Origin: Candidatus Thiodictyon syntrophicum
GTDB taxonomy: Bacteria > Pseudomonadota > Gammaproteobacteria > Chromatiales > Chromatiaceae
Assembly: GCF_002813775.1 (NCBI RefSeq)
Contig: NZ_CP020370.1
Span: 3,807,501 to 3,871,500, forward strand
Length of the DNA: 64,000 nt
Direction: 5' to 3'
The position numbers and the translations under genes were made by a program. The notes beneath the pieces are model-generated. The model had not been told where the DNA came from and searched no databases. It worked only from the letters and a program-made list of their open reading frames with translations. This document shows, one piece after another, positions 51,542-63,957 of the stretch. The first letter of the stretch is position 1. Every line of letters begins with the position of its first letter.

Positions 51542-52390
51542 TCACTCCGGCCGCATGATGAAACTCAGGCGTCGGCTGCCGGTCAGGACATATTGACGGT
51601 GGGGCGCGAGCCCCGGGCCGGTGGCGATGAGTTGGACCTGCTGCTCTCCGCGGCCCGGCACCTCCAGGGTGAAGCGACCCAGCGCGTCGGTCTGGGTATG
51701 CAAGCCCTGTTCGGGCAGGGCGACAGTGACGCCGGGGATGGGCCGACCGGCGCCGTCCAGGATGGTCCCGGCCAACTCCGGATGAGGCCCGGCGCCAAAC
51801 CAGACCCCGAGGCCGCCCAGGGCCAAGAGGATCGCCAGGGTCGCGATCAGCCGGAACCGCCAAGCCCGGAACCAAGGTCCCAACCTCGCCGGCCAGCCGC
51901 GGGCCGACGCCGGGGTCCCGGCCCCTCCGGGTGGCGCTGCGCCCGGCGCCCGCCCCTGGTCCAAGAGGCGCAGGCGCTCCAGAATGACCTCGGCGATCTC
52001 GGCCGACGAGCGCTTGCCGATCCAGACGGACCCATCAATAGAAAAGAGCCCGGGGATCGCCGTGTCATCCAGGCGCAACGGCATGACCGAGTCCGCCCGG
52101 CGGAGCTTGATCAGATCGCGCACGGCGCGCCACTCCAGCCCGCACCACTCCTTGCGCTCGTAGTCCGCGCAGAGCAAGACGGCGATCAGCTCGCAGTGGT
52201 CGTGGTAGAGGGACTGGAGATAGGTGTCCAGGTCCGAGCGGGCGAACTCGGCCTCGCACCAGGCGTCGTAGAGGACCGCCTGGCGTCCCAGGTCCGTGGC
52301 CAGCCGCTCCGCGACGCGGGCGACAAAGGGGCGCTGCTCGCCGGGGAAGGAGAGTGCAACGCGGAAGCGCTTGGACGACTCCAGGGTCAA
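51542..52390 (-). CDS. Membrane-bound TIR-domain protein
   Basis: 282 aa starting at TTG 52,390, which overlaps the tatD stop (TTGA). TIR domain, residues 8-145: FRVALSFPGEQRPFVARVAERL, an AVLYDAW strand, LIAVLLCADYERKEWCGLEW with the W-C-x-x-E that holds the NADase glutamate, and PLRLDDT. A Pro/Gly linker leads to a membrane helix at about 180-201 (IATLAILLALGGLGVWFGAG). Then a carboxypeptidase-regulatory-like domain (AGTILDGAGRPIPGVTVALPE, TQTDALGRFTLEVPG) sits on the other side of the membrane. TIR domains cleave NAD+ in many antiphage systems. The coupling to tatD may be accidental. Confidence 0.88.
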   Translation of the reverse strand: MTLESSKRFRVALSFPGEQRPFVARVAERLATDLGRQAVLYDAWCEAEFARSDLDTYLQSLYHDHCELIAVLLCADYERKEWCGLEWRAVRDLIKLRRADSVMPLRLDDTAIPGLFSIDGSVWIGKRSSAEIAEVILERLRLLDQGRAPGAAPPGGAGTPASARGWPARLGPWFRAWRFRLIATLAILLALGGLGVWFGAGPHPELAGTILDGAGRPIPGVTVALPEQGLHTQTDALGRFTLEVPGRGEQQVQLIATGPGLAPHRQYVLTGSRRLSFIMRPE

Positions 52391-53160
52391 GCGGCCCCGA
52401 ACAATCGAAGGTAGTTCTCGCTGGTGGCCCGCGCCAAATCCTCCACCGCCATCCCCCGCTCCGCGGCGATGCAGGCGGCGACCAGCGGCACGAAGCGGGG
52501 CTGGTTGGACTTGCCGCGATGGGGCACCGGGGCGAGATAGGGCGCGTCGGTCTCGATCAGGAGTCGGTCCAGGGGGACCTGGCGCGCGGCCTCGCGCAGG
52601 GCGACGGCCGTCTTGAAGGTAACGATGCCGGAGAAGGAGACATAGAGGCCCAGGTCGAGCCCCCGGCGGGCCGTCTCCCAGTCCTCGGTGAAGCAGTGCA
52701 GCACGCCGCCCACGGCGTCCGCGCCCTCCTCACGCAGGATGCGGATACAGTCCTCGCGGGCATCGCGCATATGGATGATCAGTGGCTTGGCGCAGGTGCG
52801 GGCGGCGGCGATGTGGGTGCGCAAGCGCTCACGCTGCCATTCCAGGTCCCCCTCGCTGCGGAAATAGTCGAGCCCGGTCTCCCCGATGCCCACCACGCGC
52901 GGGTCCGCGGCCAAGGCGACCAGGTCCGCGACGCTCGGCTCGGGGCCACCCGTCTCGTTGGGGTGGACGCCCACGGACACCGCCACCCAGGAGTAGGGCT
53001 CCACCAGGGCCCGCATGGCGGGGTAGGCGACCAGATCGATGCAGGCACAGAGGATGCGGTCGACCCCGGCCTCCCGGGTCGCGGTCATCAGGCGGGCGAA
53101 GTCACCCTGGTAAGGGGTCAGGTCGACGCGATCGAGGTGGCAGTGGGAGTCGGTGAACAT
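52387..53160 (-). CDS. tatD: TatD family metal-dependent DNase
   Basis: 257 aa from ATG 53,160 (MFTDSHCHLD). The metal sites of the TatD TIM barrel are present: DSHCHLD, VSVGVHPNE, GIGETGLDYF, LIIHMRDA, GGVLHCFTED and LLIETDAPYLAP. It ends ATSENYLRLFG, as in E. coli YcfH. Its place after holB and pilZ matches the pseudomonad/enterobacterial gene order. Acts on DNA 3' ends; a longer upstream frame runs into a repeat and is not used. Confidence 0.95.
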   Translation of the reverse strand: MFTDSHCHLDRVDLTPYQGDFARLMTATREAGVDRILCACIDLVAYPAMRALVEPYSWVAVSVGVHPNETGGPEPSVADLVALAADPRVVGIGETGLDYFRSEGDLEWQRERLRTHIAAARTCAKPLIIHMRDAREDCIRILREEGADAVGGVLHCFTEDWETARRGLDLGLYVSFSGIVTFKTAVALREAARQVPLDRLLIETDAPYLAPVPHRGKSNQPRFVPLVAACIAAERGMAVEDLARATSENYLRLFGAA

Positions 53161-53210
53161 GTGGTCGGTGGCCAGTGGTGAGTGGGTTGTTGCTTCGCAT
53201 TGAAGCGCCA

Positions 53211-53326
53211 TTGTCGTTGTCGTTGTCGTTGTCGTTGTCGAGTTTATCGTAGCGCCCCGGATTCTCTCGCACCCCAAAGTGCATCGCTTCTCCGATTACG
53301 ATTACGACAACGACAACGACAACGAT
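53211..53326. repeat. Complete GTTGTC/GACAAC hexamer element, copy B
   Basis: Left arm from TTGTCGTTGTCG... (53,211), core TATCGTAGCGCCCCGGATTC...GCATCGCTTCTC, right arm CGATTACGATTACGACAACG... to 53,326. It sits between pilZ and tatD. Confidence 0.9.
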
Positions 53327-53338
53327 ACTGACCACTCC

Positions 53339-53733
53339 CTACATGGTATGCGTCGGCCGCTCGGAACTCAGGACACCGACCAGATACTCCTCGATCTTGC
53401 GGCGGGCCACGCCCTTGTCCTGCTCGCTGAACTGGACCCCGACCCCAACCGCCCGGTTGCCCTCGGCGCCGGGTGGGGTGACCCAGATCACCTTGCCGGC
53501 CACCGGGATACGGTCGGGTTCGTCCATCAACTGCAGCAGCAGGAAGATCTCATCGCCCAATTGGTAGCGCTTGGTGGTCGGGATGAAGAGTCCGCCGTTG
53601 CGGATAAAGGGCATGAAGGAGGCATAGAGGGCGGCCTTGTCCTTGATCGCGAAGCTCAGTATGCGCTGCTGGCCGCCGATCGCGCCGCCCGGGACGCCCG
53701 TCGCGATCCCGCTCGGAGTAAGGGGGGTACTCA

Positions 53734-53737
<4 letters not shown>
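53339..53737 (-). CDS. pilZ: PilZ-domain protein of type IV pili
   Basis: A 132-aa protein (ILSFAIKDKAALYASFMPFIRNGGLFIPT, YQLGDEIFLLLQLMDEPDRIPVAGKVIWVTP, GVGVQF) matching the PilZ protein of type IV pilus assembly. It lacks the RxxxR c-di-GMP motif of other PilZ domains, as is usual for this subgroup. Its start overlaps the holB stop (ATG-ATG at 53,737/53,734). The holB-pilZ-tatD order is as in Pseudomonas. Confidence 0.92.
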
Positions 53738-55435
<1,698 letters not shown>

Positions 55436-55480
55436 TCATAAATAATGTTTTTCGCGTAACGACCCCAACGGGGTCGCACA

Positions 55481-55629
55481 TACCAGCCCAGGGCAACGCC
55501 CTGGGGATGGGGTATTGTAGAGTTCAGCCCTGAAAGGGCGTGACATAACGGCGTGGCTCCTTATGTCACGCCCTTTCAGGGCTAGGCCGAATAAACAACG
55601 CTATCCCAGGGCGTTGCCCTGGGCTGGTA
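55481..55629. repeat. Nested double palindrome
   Basis: Outer arms TACCAGCCCAGGGCAACGCC... (55,481-55,505) pair with 55,605-55,629, themselves palindromic (CCCAGGGC). Inner arms AGCCCTGAAAGGGCGTGACA... (55,526-55,548) pair with 55,561-55,583. With the element at 55,670 it fills the 392-bp gap between mltG and tmk. Confidence 0.85.
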
Positions 55630-55669
55630 TATCGCGCCCCTGCGGGGCTTGAGCAGCCTTTTCGCGCCA

Positions 55670-55785
<116 letters not shown>

Positions 55786-55815
55786 TGCGTTTGTGCTTAA
55801 CTCGTTCTCGACTCG

Positions 55816-56814
55816 TTACTTATGGAGTTGAAACTCACTCACGGCCCGGTTGTGGCCCTCCAGGGTCGCGGAGAAGACATGCCCGCCGTCGCCCCGCGCC
55901 ACGAAATAGAGACTGTCGCCGTCTGCCGGATGCAGGGCGGCGTTGATCGCCGCCCGCCCGGGGAGCGCAATCGGGGTCGGCGGCAGCCCGGCGATGACAT
56001 AGGTGTTGTAGGGGGTCGCCTCGCGCAGATCGGCGCGGCGCAGATTGCCGTCGAAGCGCGCACCCATCCCATAGATCACGGTGGGGTCGGTCTGGAGCCG
56101 CATCCCGGCGCGCAGCCGCCGCACGAAGACCCCGGCGATCTGCGGGCGTTCGGCGGCGAGACCGGTCTCCTTCTCGATGATCGAGGCCAGGATCAGGGCC
56201 TCGTCGGGGGACTTCAGCGGCAGGCCCGCGGCCCGCTCCTGCCACTCCTGCGCCAGCACCGCCTCCATGCGCCCGTAGGCGCGCCGCAGGACCTCGAGCC
56301 CGGTGGTGTGCCGCGGGAAGTTGTAGGTGTCCGGGAAGAAGCGCCCTTCCGGGTGCTCCCCGGGGTGGCCCAGGGCGGCCATCAGGGACTCGTCGGACCG
56401 ATCGGCCAGATCGGTGCCGAAGCGGCCATTGGCGAGGATCGCCGCCACCGCCTGGCGGAAGGTCCAACCCTCCACCAGGACGATGGGATATTGGATCACC
56501 CGCCCGGAGACGAATCGATCGAGGACCTCTCCCGGACTCAGGCCCCGCGTCAGCTCGAACTCACCGGCCTTGAGGCGGGCGCCGTCGCCGCGCTGATAGG
56601 CGAGCAGCAACAGATAGTAGGGGTGGCGGATCAGACCGCGGGCGGTCAGGGTCGCGGCGACCTGACGCAAGCCGCTGCCGCGCTCGACCGCGACGACCAT
56701 GGTCGGTTCGGCCATCCGCACCGGGGTCGCGGTGAAGCGCTGATAGTCCAGCCAAACGCCCCCCGCCAGGGTTCCCAGGCCGAGCAGGAGCAACAACAGT
56801 ACACGGACGATCAT
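55816..56814 (-). CDS. mltG: Endolytic murein transglycosylase MltG
   Basis: 332 aa from ATG 56,814, which overlaps the pabC stop (ATGA). N-terminal membrane helix VLLLLLLGLGTLAGGVWL. YceG/MltG domain with the LysM-like VERGSGLRQVAATL, LVEGWTFRQAVAAIL, EGRFFPDTYNFPRHT, LASIIEKETGLAAERPQIAGVFVRRL (catalytic Glu in the E-K-E motif) and PYNTYVIAGLPPTPIALPG. It cuts new glycan strands and acts with pabC and tmk in this conserved cluster. Confidence 0.95.
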   Translation of the reverse strand: MIVRVLLLLLLGLGTLAGGVWLDYQRFTATPVRMAEPTMVVAVERGSGLRQVAATLTARGLIRHPYYLLLLAYQRGDGARLKAGEFELTRGLSPGEVLDRFVSGRVIQYPIVLVEGWTFRQAVAAILANGRFGTDLADRSDESLMAALGHPGEHPEGRFFPDTYNFPRHTTGLEVLRRAYGRMEAVLAQEWQERAAGLPLKSPDEALILASIIEKETGLAAERPQIAGVFVRRLRAGMRLQTDPTVIYGMGARFDGNLRRADLREATPYNTYVIAGLPPTPIALPGRAAINAALHPADGDSLYFVARGDGGHVFSATLEGHNRAVSEFQLHK

Positions 56815-57725
56815 GGCGTCGGCCACTCCGCGGTCTGCGCCGCCTGGGCGACGGCCTTGAGCAAGCCCCAGGGCAGGAGCCCCGGGTCGTAGTCACGTCC
56901 GTCCAACCGGCGAACCGGCCAGACCCCGATCAGGGCGTTGGTAAGAAACAGACCGCGGGCCGCGTTCAGGTCCGCGGGCCTGAGATCCCGCTCCCGGCAA
57001 GCGATCCCCAGACCGGCCGCCAGTTCCAGGGTCAGTGCGCGTACGGTACCCGCGATCCCGGCACGGTCCAGGAGTGGCGTGTCCAGGGTCGTGCCGGTCC
57101 AGAGGAAGAGGTTGCTCATGGTCCCGCCGACGACCTGCCCGTCGTCGCGCAGCATCAGCCCCTCCGCAATCTCCGGGTCGGTCCATTCGGCGCGCGCGAG
57201 TACGTTATCCAGGCGGTTGAGATGCTTGATCCCGGCCAGTGAGCGGTTCTCGGAGGCGCGGGTCAGACAATAGCGCACCGACAGGCCCCGCGTATAGCAG
57301 TCCGGCGGCCAGACGGGCAAGGGATAGACGAGCAAGGCACGGCGAGGTTGTGGCTGCGCGGGTGGACGATAGCCGCGCCCGCCCGTCCCCCGGGTGATCA
57401 GGACCTTGAGGACTCCCGCGTCGAGCCCCTCGATCAGGGGGCGGGCTTCTCCCTCCAGGCACCGGGCCGACGGGACCGGGATCCCCAGACGGCCGCAGCC
57501 CAGTGCCAATCGCGCGAGGTGCCTGGACCACTGACAGGGCGCCCCGTTCCTGATCAGGACGGTCTCGAACAGACCGTCACCGTAGCCGATCCCGCGATCC
57601 CAGACCGGCACCAGGCCCGTCTGCACGCCATCGATCAGGACCCGCAGCGGCGCTGCTTCACCCGCAGCGCCGACGACAGCCCCAGCGCCGCGGAGCGCGG
57701 TTCCCGATACCATGTCGAGCATCAC
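56811..57725 (-). CDS. pabC: Aminodeoxychorismate lyase
   Basis: 304 aa, PLP-dependent class IV aminotransferase fold. DRGIGYGDGLFETVLIRNG at about residues 44-62, the PLP lysine in LAGIKHLNRLDNVLARAEW at about 163-181, EGLMLRDDGQVVGGTMSNLFLW, and GIAGTVR with the phosphate-binding turn. Makes p-aminobenzoate for folate. The first 25 residues are extra compared with the family, so the internal ATG at 57,713 is possible. Confidence 0.92.
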   Translation of the reverse strand: MMLDMVSGTALRGAGAVVGAAGEAAPLRVLIDGVQTGLVPVWDRGIGYGDGLFETVLIRNGAPCQWSRHLARLALGCGRLGIPVPSARCLEGEARPLIEGLDAGVLKVLITRGTGGRGYRPPAQPQPRRALLVYPLPVWPPDCYTRGLSVRYCLTRASENRSLAGIKHLNRLDNVLARAEWTDPEIAEGLMLRDDGQVVGGTMSNLFLWTGTTLDTPLLDRAGIAGTVRALTLELAAGLGIACRERDLRPADLNAARGLFLTNALIGVWPVRRLDGRDYDPGLLPWGLLKAVAQAAQTAEWPTP

Positions 57726-57740
57726 CCTGGGCTTGAGAAA

Positions 57741-57846
57741 TGGACAGGATTAACAGGATTTCTCAGGATTAACAGGATCTGTTGTTGATGCGCGTCGCAC
57801 CCGATCTATCCTGTCAATCCTGCAAAATCCTGTTAATCCTGTCTAA
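57741..57846. repeat. Inverted repeat built from ACAGGATTA units, copy 2
   Basis: Left arm TGGACAGGATTAACAGGATT..., right arm ...AATCCTGTTAATCCTGTCTA, spacer with GTCGCACCCGATCTATC, closely matching copy 1 at 33,700. It lies between fabF and pabC. Confidence 0.87.
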
Positions 57847-57951
57847 TCTTGGCTCTTGCTCGATCTCCAGCCCGGTATCGCAAGTTCCGCTTCGCGGTAC
57901 CACCCCTGAGCGCGGGACCACCTGCGACCCAGGCCTGATTCCGGCTGCGCG

Positions 57952-59190
57952 CTAGGGACGACGGAAGATCAGGGTCCCGTTGGTCCCGCCGAAGCCGAAG
58001 GAGTTGGTCAGGGCCACGTCGATGCGCATCTCGCGCGCCGTGTTCGGGACGTAGTCGAGATCGCAGTCCGGATCGGGGGTCTCGTAGTTGATGGTCGGCG
58101 GGGCCACCTGATCGCGCAGCGCCAGGATGGTGAAGATGGCCTCGGCCCCCCCGGCAGCGCCCAGCATGTGCCCGGTCATGGACTTGGTCGAACTGACCGG
58201 GACCTTGTAGGCCAAGTCGCCGAAGGTCCGCTTGATCGCCATGGTCTCGGCCGCGTCACCCGCGGGGGTGGAGGTGCCGTGGGCGTTGATGTAACCGATC
58301 TGATCCAGGTTGACGCCGGCATCGCTCATGGCGAGCAACATGCAGTCGGAGGCGCCGGCGCCGTCCTCCGAGGGGGCAGTCATGTGATAGGCATCGGAAT
58401 TCATGCCGACCCCGATCAACTCCGCGTAGATCGGCGCCCCCCGGGCCACCGCCCGCTCGTACTCCTCCAGCACGACCACGCCGGCCCCGTCGCTGAGCAC
58501 GAAACCGTCCCGGTCCTTATCGAACGGCCGGCTGGCGCGCTCCGGGTCCTCGTTGCGCGTGGACAGCGCCCGGGCCGCGGCGAAACCGCCCAAGCCGACC
58601 GGGGAGGTTGCCATCTCGGCCCCGCCCGCGATCATCACGTCCACATAGCCGTGGCGGATCATGATCGCCGCCTCACCGATGTTGTGGCTGCCGGTACTGC
58701 ACGCGGACACGATCGAGTAGTTCGGCCCCTTGAGCCCGAACTTGATCGAGATGTCCCCTGCAACCATGTTGATGATGTTGGCCGGCACGAAGAACGGCGA
58801 GATGCGGCGCGGCCCCTTGGTGCGATACGCCTCGTAGTTGTTCTCGATCCCGGTGATGCCGCCGATGCCGGAGCCGATCGCCACCCCGATGCGCCGACAG
58901 TTGGACTCATCGATCTCAAGACCCGAGTCGGCGATGGCCTGGCAACCTGCCGCCATCCCGTAGTGGATGAACTTGTCCATCTTGCGGGAGTCCTTCTCCG
59001 AGACATAGATGGTCGGATCGAAACCGTAGATCGGACCGCCGAAGCGGGTACTGAACGGCCCCACGTCGAAGTGGGTGATCGACTTGATTCCGCTCCTGCC
59101 GGCCAGGATGCTTTCCCAGGACGATTTTACGTCCAAACCTACCGGCGCCACCAAACCCAGTCCGGTGACCACGACCCTTCTGACTGTCAT
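57952..59190 (-). CDS. fabF: 3-oxoacyl-ACP synthase II
   Basis: 412 aa. The thiolase-fold condensing enzyme carries nucleophile Cys in [16 protein letters not shown] (about residue 165), the first His in [13 protein letters not shown] (about 304), the Lys in [15 protein letters not shown] and the second His in the same segment (about 340). Elongates acyl-ACP with malonyl-ACP. ATG 59,190 follows GAGAGGGG. It is 98 nt after acpP. Confidence 0.97.
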   Translation of the reverse strand: MTVRRVVVTGLGLVAPVGLDVKSSWESILAGRSGIKSITHFDVGPFSTRFGGPIYGFDPTIYVSEKDSRKMDKFIHYGMAAGCQAIADSGLEIDESNCRRIGVAIGSGIGGITGIENNYEAYRTKGPRRISPFFVPANIINMVAGDISIKFGLKGPNYSIVSACSTGSHNIGEAAIMIRHGYVDVMIAGGAEMATSPVGLGGFAAARALSTRNEDPERASRPFDKDRDGFVLSDGAGVVVLEEYERAVARGAPIYAELIGVGMNSDAYHMTAPSEDGAGASDCMLLAMSDAGVNLDQIGYINAHGTSTPAGDAAETMAIKRTFGDLAYKVPVSSTKSMTGHMLGAAGGAEAIFTILALRDQVAPPTINYETPDPDCDLDYVPNTAREMRIDVALTNSFGFGGTNGTLIFRRP

Positions 59191-59288
59191 TACCTACCCC
59201 TCTCGCTCGGAATGACCCGACGGGCAAGCGCCGCACGTGACGTCCGTATCGCCGGGCGGCGGCCGTTCCGTCCTCGAAGCAGCGCGCC

Positions 59289-59525
59289 TCAGCCTAGGTG
59301 CTCGTTGATGTAGTTGATCGCCTGCTGGACGGTGGTTATCTTCTCGGCATCCTCGTCGGGAATTTCGGTCTCGAACTCCTCCTCCAGCGCCATCACCAGT
59401 TCGACGGTGTCGAGGGAATCCGCGCCGAGGTCATCGACGAAGGAGGCCTCCAGGGTCACCTCATCTTCCTTGACGCCCAACTGCTCGACGACGATCTTCT
59501 TAACTCGTTCTTCAACGCTGCTCAT
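59289..59525 (-). CDS. acpP: Acyl carrier protein
   Basis: A 78-aa acidic protein with the phosphopantetheine site [12 protein letters not shown] (Ser at residue 37). ATG 59,525 follows a strong GGAGG. It carries the growing acyl chain for the surrounding Fab enzymes. Confidence 0.98.
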   Translation of the reverse strand: MSSVEERVKKIVVEQLGVKEDEVTLEASFVDDLGADSLDTVELVMALEEEFETEIPDEDAEKITTVQQAINYINEHLG

Positions 59526-59574
59526 GAGTCTGCAACCTCCAGATGAAAAAGCGACCCGGGCTGGGCCAGGCGGT

Positions 59575-59603
59575 ATTCTAGTGACAATCGAGGGGCGATG
59601 AAA
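59575..59603 (-). promoter_or_regulatory. Possible internal promoter of acpP, with a hairpin just upstream
   Basis: Minus-strand TAGAAT (complement of 59,575-59,580) with a 17-nt spacer to TTTCAT (59,598-59,603). A perfect 11-bp inverted repeat AATCGAGGGGC (59,586-59,596 and 59,622-59,632) overlaps it and may attenuate read-through from fabG. Confidence 0.4.
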
Positions 59604-59674
59604 GCCGTTAACGGGGGTTATGCCCCTCGATTAACAAAATGATTTTGCTTGCGTTTGCCCGCAAGCAAGCGAGT

Positions 59675-60415
59675 TTACGCCATATACATGCCGCCGTTGA
59701 CCTGCAAGGTCTCCCCGGTGATGTAGGCGGCGCCGCGCGAGGCGAGGAAGACGACCGCCGCGGCGACCTCCTCCGGCAGGCCGAAACGCCCCAGCGGCAC
59801 GGCCCCCAGCACGGTATCACGCTGGGCCTCGGTCATGGCCCTGGTCATGTCGGTGTCGATCAGACCCGGGGCGATGCAGTTGACCGTGATGGCGCGCGAG
59901 CCGAGCTCCCGGGCCAGCGCCCGGGTGAACCCCATCATGCCCGCCTTGGCGGCACAATAGTTGGTCTGCCCGGCGTTGCCCATGCTGCCGACCACGGAGG
60001 CGATGTTGATGATCCGCCCGCGACGCGCCTTGGTCATACTGCGCAGGCACGCCTTGGACATGCGGTAGACGGACCCGAGATTGGTGTCGATGACCGACTG
60101 CCACTCCTCGTCCTTCATGCGCATCAGCAGGTTGTCCCGGGTGATGCCGGCATTGTTGACCAGGATACCGGGCGGGCCGACGCGTTGCGTGACCTGCTCC
60201 ATGGCGGCCTCGACCGAAGCGGGATCGGCGACATCGAGCACCACGCCTACCCCTTCATGTCCGGCGTCGCGCAACGCCTGCCCGATGCCGTCGGCACCGG
60301 CCTGGGTGGTCGCGGTGCCGGCGACGACGGCGCCCTGCTGCGCCAGCGCGAGCAGGATGGCGCGGCCGATCCCGCGCGAGGCCCCGGTCACCAGGGCGAT
60401 TTCACCGTTGAGCAT
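59675..60415 (-). CDS. fabG: 3-oxoacyl-ACP reductase
   Basis: 246-aa short-chain dehydrogenase. NADPH loop TGASRGIGRAI (residues 12-22), NNAG at about 88, catalytic Ser in INIASVVGSMGNAGQTNYCAAKAG with Tyr and Lys in Y-C-A-A-K, and PGLIDTDMT. It overlaps fabD by 14 nt. Confidence 0.97.
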   Translation of the reverse strand: MLNGEIALVTGASRGIGRAILLALAQQGAVVAGTATTQAGADGIGQALRDAGHEGVGVVLDVADPASVEAAMEQVTQRVGPPGILVNNAGITRDNLLMRMKDEEWQSVIDTNLGSVYRMSKACLRSMTKARRGRIINIASVVGSMGNAGQTNYCAAKAGMMGFTRALARELGSRAITVNCIAPGLIDTDMTRAMTEAQRDTVLGAVPLGRFGLPEEVAAAVVFLASRGAAYITGETLQVNGGMYMA

Positions 60416-61364
60416 GGGCCGTCGTCTCCAGTGCCGCCGCCAGTGCCTGATCCAGGGTCTCGGGATCGCAGACCGGCAGCGTGATCATGGTCTTGTCGAT
60501 ACGCTTGTTGAGCCCGGTGAGCACCTTGCCCGGGCCGAATTCGATCGCCAGGCGGACCCCGCCGGCCGCCATGGCCTGGACGGTCTCCACCCAGCGGACC
60601 GGCTGGTAGAGTTGCCGACACAGACGCGTCGTCAATGCCGCGACCGAATCCGCGGCAGTGACGTCCACATTGTGCAGCACCGGCACCCGGGGCACCCGCA
60701 GGTCCAGCGCGGACAGGGCCTCCGCCAGGTCGATCGCGGCCGGGCGCATCAGGGCGCAGTGGGAGGGCACGCTGACCGGCAGCAGCAGCGCGCGCTTGGC
60801 GCCCGCGGCCTTGGCGGCGGTCGTGGCGCGCGCCACCGCGGCGCTCTCCCCGGCGATCACCACCTGCCCGGGGCCATTGAAATTCACCGCCTCCAGCACC
60901 GCCCCCTGGGCCTGCCCGGCACACAGTGCAATGACCTGCGCGTCGGTCAGGCCGAGCACCGCGGCCATGGCCCCCTGCCCCGCCGGCACCGCCGCTTGCA
61001 TGAAACGCGCGCGCGCGGCCGCCAGCCGGACCCCGTCGGCAAGACTCAGGGCATCCGCCGCCACCAGGGCGGCGTATTCACCCAGGCTGTGCCCGGCCAT
61101 GATGGTCGCGTCCGGTCCCCCCTGCGCCCGCCAGACCCGCCAGGCGGCGACCCCGGCGACCAGCATGGCGGGCTGGGTGTTCTCGGTCTGGTCCAGGGTC
61201 TCCTTGGGCCCGTCACTGACCAGGGTCCAGAGGTCCCGGCCCAGGGCCTGCGACGCCTCCGCAAAGGTGTCGCGCACCAGCGGAAAGGCGGCGGCCAGGC
61301 CATCGAGCATCCCGACGGACTGGGAGCCCTGACCGGGGAAACAGGCAGCGAGTGGAGTAGTCAT
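60402..61364 (-). CDS. fabD: Malonyl-CoA:ACP transacylase
   Basis: 320 aa. FPGQGSQSVGML at residues 9-20, active Ser in MAGHSLGEYAAL (GHSLG, about residue 93), catalytic His in SVPSHCALMRPA (about 203), and a GPGKVLTGLNKRI end. Loads malonate on ACP. A 209-bp gap with a repeat separates it from fabH. Confidence 0.96.
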   Translation of the reverse strand: MTTPLAACFPGQGSQSVGMLDGLAAAFPLVRDTFAEASQALGRDLWTLVSDGPKETLDQTENTQPAMLVAGVAAWRVWRAQGGPDATIMAGHSLGEYAALVAADALSLADGVRLAAARARFMQAAVPAGQGAMAAVLGLTDAQVIALCAGQAQGAVLEAVNFNGPGQVVIAGESAAVARATTAAKAAGAKRALLLPVSVPSHCALMRPAAIDLAEALSALDLRVPRVPVLHNVDVTAADSVAALTTRLCRQLYQPVRWVETVQAMAAGGVRLAIEFGPGKVLTGLNKRIDKTMITLPVCDPETLDQALAAALETTAHAQR

Positions 61365-61410
61365 CCGGGATAAAAACCAGGGCTCAAATCAACCTGAAAG
61401 GAGTTTTTTG

Positions 61411-61534
61411 CCGCAAATGAACGCAAATAGACGCAAATAAATCTGCTGGTCAGCGGTGTCCCGGGGCACCCCCGAATGACCGGGAGGACCAGGATCACCC
61501 TGAGATTATTTGCGTCTATTTGCGTCATTTGCGG
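61411..61534. repeat. Inverted repeat built from GCAAAT units
   Basis: Left arm CCGCAAATGAACGCAAATAG...CGCAAATAA (61,411-61,440), right arm ATTATTTGCGTCTATTTGCG...TTTGCGG (61,505-61,534), unrelated spacer. Same architecture as the CACAAAGA and ACAGGATTA families but another unit. It lies between fabD and fabH. Confidence 0.83.
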
Positions 61535-61573
61535 CTAAACTATTTATTTCCGGAGCTAAATTTGGATCAGAGG

Positions 61574-62529
<956 letters not shown>

Positions 62530-62530
<1 letters not shown>

Positions 62531-63663
62531 CAGGCGGTCGCCCTGCGTTGGTCCTGGTCATCGACGTCTCGAGCGGGCGGCGCCTCACCCAGGTGGCGCC
62601 CCACCTGCTCGGCGATGCGGCGCGGGATATCGCAGTGGATCTCCTTCTCGGCGATGCCGATCGCATTTTCGAAGGCGATCTCATCGGCCCCGCCGTGGCT
62701 CTTGACCACGATGCCGCGCAGGCCGAGCAGGCTCGCGCCGTTGTAGCGCCGCGGGTCCATGGTGCGGCGAAAGGCGTTGAGGATCGGCATCGCCGCCAGG
62801 CCCGCCAGGCGGGTGAACAGGTTGCGCTTGAACTGCGCGCTCAGGGTATGGCGCACGAACTTGGCGACCCCCTCGCTGCTCTTTAAGGCGACATTGCCGA
62901 CGAACCCGTCCGTCACCACCAGATCCACGTCTTCCAGATAGATGCCGTCGCCTTCGACATAGCCCACATAGTTGAGTGCGCTGCGCGACAGGAGTTCGTG
63001 GGCCTTCTTGACCTGCTCGTTGCCCTTCATCTCTTCCTGGCCGATGTTGAGCAGGGCGACCTTGGGCCTGGCCACGCCATCCACGGCCTTGACCAGTTCG
63101 CTGCCCATCGCGGCGAACTGCATCAGGTGCGCCGCGGTGCAGTCCACATTGGCGCCCAGATCGAGCATGTGGGTATGACCATGCAGGGAGGGGACCGCCG
63201 TGATGATTGCGGGGCGATCCACGTTGGGCAGCATCTTGAGCACGAAGCGTGCAGTGGCCATCAGGGCCCCGGTGTTGCCGGCGCTCACGCAAGCGTGGGC
63301 CTCACCGCTCTTGACCAGATCAATGGCCACGCGCATCGAGGAATCCTTCTTGCCGCGCAGCGCCTTGGCCGGCGACTCGTCCATCTCCACCGTCTCGGTG
63401 GTGTGCCTGACCCGGATGCGATCTCGCAGCTTCGCGGCCGCCTTGCCGGCGAGTTGGGTCTCGATCCGCGCCTGATCCCCGACCAGGATCAGGTCCACCG
63501 CGGTCCGGTGGGCCAGGAAGCGCAGGGCCGCCGGCACCACGACCTGGGGGCCGTGGTCGCCGCCCATCGCATCCAGGGCAATGGTGTGGCGCCGGTTCAG
63601 GAACAACCCCGGCGACCACTGGGGCGCGTCCGCGGGGGACTCCTGTGGAATGTCCTGTGACAT
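62530..63663 (-). CDS. plsX: Phosphate acyltransferase PlsX
   Basis: 377 aa from ATG 63,663; an in-frame GTG at 63,723 that overlaps the rpmF stop is an alternative. Family motifs [92 protein letters not shown] and [14 protein letters not shown]. Makes acyl-phosphate for phospholipid synthesis. It extends about 25 residues beyond the usual C-terminus, with an acidic/basic tail. Confidence 0.95.
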
Positions 63664-63719
63664 GGCAGGGCCGGGACGCGGTACCAATTTCGCACGAACG
63701 GCAACGGCCGGGTCCTGAC

Positions 63720-63896
63720 TCACTCGGCCTTGTCCAGCACCTTGCGGCCCCGATAGAAGCCGTCCGCGGAGATGTGGTGACGCCGATGGACCTCGCCGGT
63801 CGTGGAGTCGACCGACAGGGTCGGACCGCTCAGGGCATCGTGGGAGCGGCGCATGTCGCGCCGCGAGCGGGTCTTGCGGTTCTGGGGAACAGCCAT
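63720..63896 (-). CDS. rpmF: 50S ribosomal protein L32
   Basis: 58 aa ([22 protein letters not shown]..., [15 protein letters not shown]), the standard L32 start and end. It lacks the four-Cys zinc site, as in many proteobacteria. Its stop overlaps the alternative GTG of plsX. Confidence 0.96.
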   Translation of the reverse strand: MAVPQNRKTRSRRDMRRSHDALSGPTLSVDSTTGEVHRRHHISADGFYRGRKVLDKAE

Positions 63897-63957
63897 GGTC
63901 TACTCCTGATAGGGCGGTCAGTAGACCGTCCTATTGATTAAAATAAATCAAAGGCTT

